Source: Hanleya hanleyi (taxonomy: Eukaryota; Mollusca; Polyplacophora; Lepidopleurida; Hanleyidae). From it: 64,000 nt of DNA. Below are positions 57,091-64,000 of this stretch, in pieces (the stretch's first letter is position 1; the number at the start of each line of letters is the position of its first letter). Position numbers and translations under genes: made by a program. The notes under the pieces were generated by a model, which was not told the DNA's origin, ran no database searches, and worked only from the letters and a program-made list of their open reading frames with translations. The stretch lies in the NCBI GenBank assembly GCA_036873755.1, contig JAVTVY010039249.1, positions 1 through 64,000 on the forward strand, written 5' to 3'.

Positions 57091-60000
57091 ATTCATTGCC
57101 ATAGAAAGGACTTCAAATTCCGCTGAGCAGTTCGATTATTATTACACATTCTGATCAAATTAATTACTCAGAATCTGGAGTCTATATAAATGTGATTTGT
57201 ACGATATTTATAAAATTTATCTGTCAGTGTCCGCATTTTGTTTGCTTGCATGAATGCATAGATGGATTTCTTCTGTCTGACGTAATTGGTAGGCATATAT
57301 ATATCCTCGTGTAACGCCAGTATGAAACCAGCATAGTGCAGCCCAGAGAACCACTAAGCGTTAAATAGAGGTCTGGATTAGGCCTACCAGCTGGTTTTTA
57401 TCATTTCAGAGAATCCCCGGATGAAAACATAAACAAGAAATCCATCTATAGGCTGTACGGTGTATCACTTATCATTACACGGAAGGATTTCCAAATCCAA
57501 GAAAATAACGAAGATCGATCTTCATATCCCCAGATTCTCACATATATATTTTTTCTTCTTCCCATTACAATCAACTTTATATTAGATCTAAAAACATAAT
57601 ATTATATGCTCTAAATTGGATTGGAAACTATCACGTCGTCTGAAGTGGCCCGTCTAAAGTGCTCTCGCCGAGGTCCGCGTGAGAAACAACAGCAGGGAAA
57701 TCTTCGGTCTTCAATTTGACATTCCGGTTTTCTTGTGAAAAAAGTGAAGGCTTTATGCAAGAATTTCTTCCATTCACTCTAGATCTATATTCTATTTGCG
57801 TTCCACAATATGATCTGTTATGAAAGCAAATGTATACTGTTGATAAGTTTAGGCGGTAAGAGAAAAGAAAAAGCTATTCAAAATTGTTGAATAATATTTT
57901 TTTATCAGAATTTATGTTTGTCTTATATATTTTTCTGTGCTATCGGTAAAACTATCTTGCACCCTTCTCGTTTATTATCACATTACACAATTTTTTAGTA
58001 TTATGTAAATATTTCGGAATAATGTTGAACTAATTTCATGTTCATTTTTTATTTCAGATACACCCGAGAGACTCGTTTTTCAATGTTGTCTTTATCTTGT
58101 TTGTTGAGTTTTGTTGTTGTTTGAATCTTCTTTAGTTGAAATATTTGAAACGTTAGTTTTCTCGGTGTGTAAACTCCAATTTAATATTCTAGTATTTCTG
58201 AAATCATGTTAGTGCATGGCATCGAGAAAGCTCTGTGCTCCCTAATCTTTTCACTTACCCGGTTGTATTCAACATGCAGTTGCTCAGAAGATACAAACTT
58301 TGGAGATTTTAAAAATAATTTCTAATGCCACGGGAATATTTTTGATGACAAATAATCGCATAGACAGAGTTTGGAATATATTGTGAGTTTCGACAGCTAA
58401 TGTGTTATATTGAGACGAGCATCAATTTACTGGGTCTGTATTTGCATTTTTTTTTTTAAATATTATTACAAGTTGTTGTTCTATAGAATATCTCTCTTGT
58501 GTGTTCTCTAATTGTAGTTCTGACATTTGTAGTTCATTTCAGATAATTTTCAGTGATAACGAATATTCCGAGGATATCTGCAGTCTCTCTGCAGAATTTA
58601 CTTGCATGTTGTTGTTGTAATGAGATAGGGCGGTGGAAGGGGTTTTCGTTCACTTAGTGTTCAGCGTGATCTGTAGTCTAAAATAAATGGAGCATGCATA
58701 CGAAAATTACACTGATTGGTAGCTCTGCTTATGTGTTACTAAAGTGTCCAATCAAAAGAGTGAAAATCTAATTCACAGGGGAAGATGGAGAGGAGTATAA
58801 TTATGTAAACAGTAGTGCTGGAGGTAGAAACCGATCAGTGGAGGCAGTTTCCGATCACCCCTAATTTTTAACATGAAAAATTTGTTTTGCAGCTTTTTGT
58901 GTTGTGAATTTGTTAAAGCACTCATTATTCTGCAACTTAGAGTGATACAATCATTAAATGTAATGATAATTAATATTATTCAACTGTTTTATGTAAGTGC
59001 CTTTATGCCCCACTTTTAGGGATACTTCTCACTGGTACTTCCCATTGAAATAACATGAACCGAACCAAAACTGCCTCCAACATTAGGATTTTTTTCAGTT
59101 GAGATATTTTTTCCTTAAAACGAGTAAATTTTATATCAGAAGGATAAAGGAATTATTTTACAAAGGAATTATTTACCCAGGCAGTTAAGCTAAATGAGGG
59201 AATAACCGACTTCAAAAATATTTCAAGTCAATGTGACAAATGGAAGGGATGAAGTAAGCCTATAGCTTATCTCCCCTTTTTAAGGCTATCTGGAGAACAT
59301 TTGCACGGTGGGGTGCACTACTTCTGAAGGGGTAATTCTTGTGTTTTTCATGGAAAATTTCCCTGGAGTCTTAACCGTGGTAGGGTAGGAATCCACAGAA
59401 GCAATATTTGGTTGTGAAATGTTGTACTGATGCTAAAGATCCCAAAACAAGACAACTAAGAGGGTGATTGAAAACTACCTCCGATCGGAAATACCCTCCA
59501 CGACCCTACTTCGTTTGTGCCACATGGCCATGGTTTTTGAGCTGTAGATCGTTAATTAATGAAGTTACACTGATTTATTCACATAACGAAGCTAGAAGAA
59601 AGTACTACCTTTGTAATTCATGGCATGACAAACTGTGGCTTGATGTATTCCAGTAGTTATTGATGATAAAAGATGCATAATTTATTCTTCTCTGTACGGA
59701 GGCAGCCATGTTGTTTTGATAGTTATACTCTCTGAATCAGACGTTCGTATTTTATTTCAGATGAAAGTTGATGCATATCTTGGATAAATTGTATAACTGT
59801 GTAAACTATATTTAATATCTGTCACAAATATCTGATAATTGCGCAGATTCTCCAAGTAGTTTTAACGATAGTATGCTTTTGGTATTTTCGACATTTTGGG
59901 TTAGAGGCTAGTGGCTGGAGTGTATAAAAGAGTGAACTCTGAGAATTTCTGGGACTTGCTCTGGTGAGCCAGACAAGCCCACACCTCCTGAACAGAGGGT

Positions 60001-60219
60001 TCCTGGGACCTGACAGACATCTGAGGATTGCTGAATATGGGAAGGAGCTATAGATGCCGATGAGGATAATGGTTCAGTGTCTTGACTTCATTTTTCTGCT
60101 TTGACTCTCTGAAATACTTGGAACACTGTAGAGTGTACTCCAAGAAATCATGGGGTCATGGTCAAACTGAAGTAAATAAGACTTCTACCCATTATCGTTT
60201 GCTCACCCAAGATATCTTT
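57091..60219. other. no recognisable gene; possible start of an LTR
   Basis: Long AT-rich stretch. A TATAAAA at 59924-59930 is followed by no long frame and might be the promoter of the LTR whose end is at 61207. The left LTR border could not be placed. Confidence 0.35.
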
Positions 60220-60800
60220 GGCTCATCCAAGAAAACATAGACATCCAAGAAAACATGGACATCCAAGAAAACATGGACACCCAAGAAAACATGGACATCC
60301 AAGAAAACATAGATTGTTGAAACAGTAGTGGGATGAACACCCCATGCGATCACATCGGATTACAGTACCCCATGCAATCACATCGGATTACAGTACCCCA
60401 TGCAATCACATCGGATTACAGTACCCCATGCAATCGCATCGGATTACAGTACCCCATGATATCACATGGGATTACAGTACCCGATGCAATCACATCGGAA
60501 TACAGTATTCAACTGCAGCCACTCTTCACCTAACAGTCGTGTGCATGAACACCCCATGCAATCACATCGGGTTACAGTACCCCATGCAACCACATCGGAT
60601 TACAGTACCCCATGAAATCACATCGGAATACAGTATTCAACTGCAGCCACTCTTCGCCTAACAGTAGTGCATGAACACCCCATGCAATCGCATCGGGTTA
60701 CAGTATTTGACTGCAGTCACCCTTCATTTAACAGTAGTGTGCATGAACACCCCATGAAATCACATCGGGTTACAGTATTCAACGACAGCTGCTTGTAATG
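60220..60800 (+). repeat. two short tandem arrays
   Basis: First, an 18-bp unit (catccaagaaaacatgga) repeated about five times at 60225-60311. Second, a unit of about 28 bp ('ccccatgcaatcacatcgga' then 'ttacagta') repeated from 60338. The latter is organised into higher-order blocks separated by 'cagtattcaactgcagcc' and 'cacccttcatttaacagtag'-like spacers (60510, 60630, 60705). The frames over it are repeat artefacts. Confidence 0.9.
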
Positions 60801-61213
60801 GATGCAAGTGGAACTCATTGGAATGATTGTATGTTACAACAGTATTCGACTACAGCCATCCCGTTTAGTTTTATGCACTCCAGCAAGTCTCCACCCCATG
60901 AAAGCATAGTAATTCCGCTCATTGGTCATAATTAGATTATGCAAAGCAAATCTGAACTGAAGGACATGTAACTATATGAATAAAAGAAGAGTTTATTTAT
61001 CCTGAGAAATCGGTCTTGAGTTCTTGTTTCTTATTGTGTTGCTTCCCGGTCTCCAATGTTACAGGTTCAACATATAACAGCATAGGGGGTGTTATTTAGC
61101 TAAGTTGATAATCCGTTCAACTATCCTAAGTTTTCATATGTTGACTGCTGAAGTATATCTGCTGTAATTGGACTTCACTGAAGCTTAGCGACAGCTTTAT
61201 CGCTACATTATTT

Positions 61214-61231
61214 TGGCGCCCGAAATGGGAC
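61214..61231 (+). promoter_or_regulatory. primer-binding site of an LTR retrotransposon
   Basis: TGGCGCCCGAAATGGGAC is close to the sequence complementary to the 3' end of tRNA-Lys used by many retroelements. It follows a CA at 61206-61207 that probably ends the 5' LTR, and precedes the gag start at 61332. An AATAAAA at about 60979, inside the presumed LTR, fits its R/U5 region. Confidence 0.7.
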
Positions 61232-61331
61232 CTGTTATTTCATAACGGGTCCTGTGATCCGAACCAAGTGAAGTCCTGCATGGTGAAAATGGTGAAGATA
61301 TCCAGTTTACATGCCAGAGACTTATATTTAG

Positions 61332-62348
61332 ATGGAAGCTATGGAGACGGGACGGAGACCACTACAGAGGGGTAGACAGAGGAGATCTGATAGATTATTG
61401 GCTGATAATCTTAATACAACAAGTGAAGCAGAAACACCAGAGAGTACTGATGAAATTCAAGAGGATATGGCTTTGGGAACTCCAGCATCACGCAAGGCAC
61501 AGTCATCTGTAATTAATGTTCTTTCAGGTCCACAGAGAATGGTATCCCCAAAGAATTGCATAACTGGAATTGATTTGGATTATTTTTCAGGAATTCCCTC
61601 AGCCCCCACAGCAAATACCATTCCTCTACAGGTAACATCTGGTGATTCCAACCAGATACAAATACAGAAGGAAGTAGCAGAGCAAGTAGGAACAGTGTTA
61701 AAAGATGCATTGACGGAATTTTCTTCAGTTATGGCTGGTATTATCAAAGCAACTCAGAAGATGAATAGAGGGAACAGATCCCCACCAGAGTGCCAGAGTG
61801 CTAATGCAACTCATCAGTCTCGAGCTGTACAGCCAGCCAGAGTTTCAGTTACCAGGAGATCACCTGATGATTTTCCAAGAAATGACAACAGACCGGTCCA
61901 AGCCAGCAGTTTCCACACTAGACCTTCAGACAGGAGCTACAGAGGTTCCCATCGTGAATCATCTAGCAATGAAGCACCAACTACATGTAGTGAGAGTACA
62001 TTTGTTTCCAGGTTAAGAAAACAGAATGTCAAGCTACCACCATTCACTGGGTCTGAACTTTGGGAAGTTTGGATTAATAGATTCGAGGACGTAGCCATGC
62101 TTAAAGGGTGGACGATTGCAGATAAACTTGGTGAGCTGTTACCTCGGATACAGGGTAAAGCCGGAGAATTTGTATATGGACAACTATCTAGGGAAGTAAG
62201 GAGTAATTTTACTCTACTGGTTGATGAGCTTGACCATCGTTTCAAGAAAGTAGAAACAGCAAAACGTTTTGGGGCACAGTTCAGCAATCAGAACCAAAAG
62301 CCCGGAGAAACTGCAGAGAACTATGCAGCAGACTTGAAACGGCTTTAT
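61332..62348 (+). pseudogene. LTR-retrotransposon gag, N-terminal part (interrupted)
   Basis: Starts MEAMETGRRPLQRGRQRR, 118 nt after the primer-binding site. About 340 residues of gag: a disordered, charged N terminus, then a Retrotrans_gag-like domain (KLPPFTGSELWEVWINRFED, KLGELLPRIQGKAGEF, GETAENYAADLKRLYY). Coding is cut at about 62348 by a minus-strand insertion and continues at 63222. The zinc knuckle is in the second part. It belongs to a Ty3/gypsy-type element that runs off the window; whether it is the same family as the Gmr1-like copy at 54 kb cannot be decided, since that copy lacks gag. Confidence 0.85.
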
Positions 62349-63214
62349 TACAAGCGTCTAGTCCGTCATTCATAATCCAGCCGTCGTCCATTAGAGAATA
62401 TCCGCGTCCATAATCCAAAGACCTATTCCATTTCCATATAACAGTATTAGCACCAAATTCAAAAAGACAAAAGTATACATAAACATAGGCTTGTTTCCTG
62501 CAAGAGAGAAGTGGTCAACAATTTTCAATGATGCCGGCAAGACATCATGATGTTCCAAAATATCAAATCCGTATCGCTGATCAGTATTCTTAATCCATAA
62601 TATTCGTTATAGAGTCGTCATCTAAAAAAAAAGATGTATCTCAGTCACGCTTTGATTGTGACTGTTCATATGAGTACCATGAGGATCTTGAAGTACATGG
62701 GTTCATACGGCCCCTAGCCCCGGGTTAAGCGGAATTAGACACAAGTTACGAAACGTAGCGCCATAGATCTTGCACGCTACGTTCGTATTTTTGCTATCAG
62801 CATGCGATATGTATCGCCAAATTTGAGAAACTTTGAGTGGAGGCGCTTGGTGGAATAGCCCTGTTTTATAAGTTTCTGCAACAATGTTTTGTGACGTTGA
62901 TTAAAATCATCACATTTAACACAGGATCTAGCAAATGCTACTAAGCGAGATATGTATACGCCATATGCAGGTCCCACTGGAATATTACTATCCAGAAAGG
63001 GATAGTTTACGATGTCGAAATTGTAATCATCTCTTTTGTCATAAAGTCGACGAGAGAGAATGCCCGCTTCATTTTTATAGAGATAGAGATCTAAATAAGA
63101 TGTGCCTGTAGGGCTATCTGTAGTTTCCTTCAAATCCAGTGAAGGTGGATATATATCCTTCACTGCGTCATTTATATAGCGATTATCCACAGCGAGAAGA
63201 TCGTCTATATAGAT
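62347..63214 (-). mobile_element. reverse-transcriptase element inserted in gag, 5'-truncated
   Basis: Minus-strand coding 63230-62777: YIDDLLAVDNRYI, IYPPSLDLKETTDSPTG, SYLDLYLYKNEAG, RLYDKRDDYNFDIVNYPFLD, GPAYGVYISRLVAFARSC and RHKTLLQKLIKQGYSTKRLH. The copy starts at the catalytic YIDD, so the palm's earlier motifs are lost. About 430 bp of 3' sequence follow, ending 'gacggactagacgcttgtaa'. The family is widely annotated as a reverse-transcriptase domain protein in marine invertebrates; its clade (Penelope-like or other) is uncertain. Related copies: 11633-12395 plus 15592-15870, and 50082-50262. Exact borders are ambiguous because 'acaagcgtct' also precedes the 50-kb copy. Confidence 0.85.
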
Positions 63215-63221
63215 CGTCTCA

Positions 63222-63969
63222 TGCGAACCGAGACAGAGAGACCAGAAGAGAAGATCTATTGAGGCGATTTTTAGATGGCCTAAGTGATGAAAAGGCACAG
63301 TTTCATGTGGAGTACATCAAGGAACCAGGGAATTTAGATGAAGCTGTGTATGAGGTTGTGAATTTCCTGGAAACACGGAGTCGAACTAGTTTTAACGAGG
63401 ACCGACCAAACAGGAAACAGACTCGTCTGGTGAAGAGTTGCTCAGATGACAAAGAGTACGAATCAGAGCCGGAAGACGAAGGTGTTAGAGTTGCGACTCA
63501 AACTCAGAGTAGTAAGAAGTGGAACCAGACTAAGGCTGATACAGAGAAAAGGGATAAAGTTAGTGAGCAGATCACTTACCAGGAGAAGCCTGATTGTTTA
63601 TCTGAAGTCCAAAAGCTTAGAGAAGACATCACGAAGATGTTCAACTCGCTGAATAATCAAATTGAGTCATTTTCAAGGGGTTCACAACAACCAGGAACCA
63701 ACAAGATGAAGATGGCTTCTCCTCAAACAAGGGCAACTGCAGCAAACCAACAATCTACAGGAAAGAAGCAGTTCACTGGGTGTTTCCGGTGTGGTGGAAA
63801 CCATTTGATAAGAGACTGCACGTATGAAGTGACAGGGCAACTGAATGTTTCTGCCAAGCCTTTTATTTCTGATGTTCAAGGTTCTGAAGTTGGACTTCTC
63901 CAGAATGCAGCTTCTAGCGGACCGAATTGTACACCGGAGTCATCAAACTTGTGGGGATCGGCTCAGTAG
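63222..63969 (+). pseudogene. LTR-retrotransposon gag, C-terminal part
   Basis: Continues the gag of 61332-62348: HANRDRETRREDLLRRFLDG, then an acidic and Lys-rich region with a short coiled-coil-like stretch (SEVQKLREDITKMFNSLNN) and a CCHC zinc knuckle, CFRCGGNHLIRDC (C-x2-C-x4-H-x4-C) at about 63781-63819. It ends with a stop at 63967; pol would follow beyond the window. The frame before HANRD derives from the inserted element. Joining the two parts directly appears to need a small correction in phase, so a few bases were lost or gained at the junction. Confidence 0.85.
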
Positions 63970-64000
63970 GCCGAGGGTCGGTCCCAAGTAACAAAGGCCT

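Noticed and set aside
60333..60661. Repeat-peptide frames (SHRITVPHAIT-type)
   Set aside because: Translation of the 28-bp tandem array; also open in a second frame.

Overview
The window is eukaryotic (animal) DNA: AT-rich, almost no long open frames, with GT-AG introns and dense transposon debris. The retroelement set (Ngaro-like and DIRS-like tyrosine-recombinase elements, a Ty3/gypsy element with integrase before reverse transcriptase, several 5'-truncated LINEs) and one small secreted-protein gene of the prokineticin/astakine type suggest a marine invertebrate, most likely a mollusc. That placement is an inference from family distribution, not from a diagnostic gene.

The one convincing host gene is a two-exon gene at 22251-22929 (+). 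A signal-peptide exon ends on a strong GTAAGT donor, and a second exon carries ten cysteines spaced as in prokineticins and astakines. No single open frame shows it. A few other open frames (for example 23533-23952 and 56734-57090) may be exons but are not recognised.

Layout. 1-4 kb: no gene, one MITE scrap. 4.0-11.65 kb: a 2.6-kb direct segmental duplication (4005-6623 and 8977-11654) around a 5'-truncated LINE (6840-8015, -) and a complete piggyBac-like MITE (8066-8644). 11.6-15.9 kb: a decayed reverse-transcriptase element split by a 3.2-kb CACTA-like DNA transposon (12396-15589). 16.4-17.47 kb: another LINE tail. 18.0-18.4 kb: an inverted repeat. 22.2-23.0 kb: the prokineticin-like gene. 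24.9-26.4 kb: a minisatellite of about 112 bp, then a SINE-like unit with target-site duplications. 27.4-49.3 kb: a second segmental duplication, copy A (about 27.4-44.1 kb) inflated by a nearly intact Ngaro-like retrotransposon (about 30.1-35.5 kb), a LINE tail, a MITE, a satellite and a foldback element, and copy B (44.9-49.3 kb) preserving several empty sites. 50.5-51.85 kb: a wrecked DIRS-like element. 53.26-56.64 kb: a 5'-truncated Gmr1-like element on the minus strand with one LTR. 60.2-60.8 kb: short tandem repeats. 61.2-64 kb: primer-binding site and gag of another LTR element, its gag broken by the same reverse-transcriptase family seen at 11.6 kb, running off the window.

No operon-like cooperation exists here. 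The functional groupings are within each transposon: gag, RT-RNase H, recombinase and SGNH hydrolase in the Ngaro-like element; integrase, RT and RNase H in the Gmr1-like element. Because segments are duplicated before later insertions, the window gives relative ages: duplication, then insertion of the LINE tail, the MITE-satellite-foldback block and probably the Ngaro-like element into copy A.
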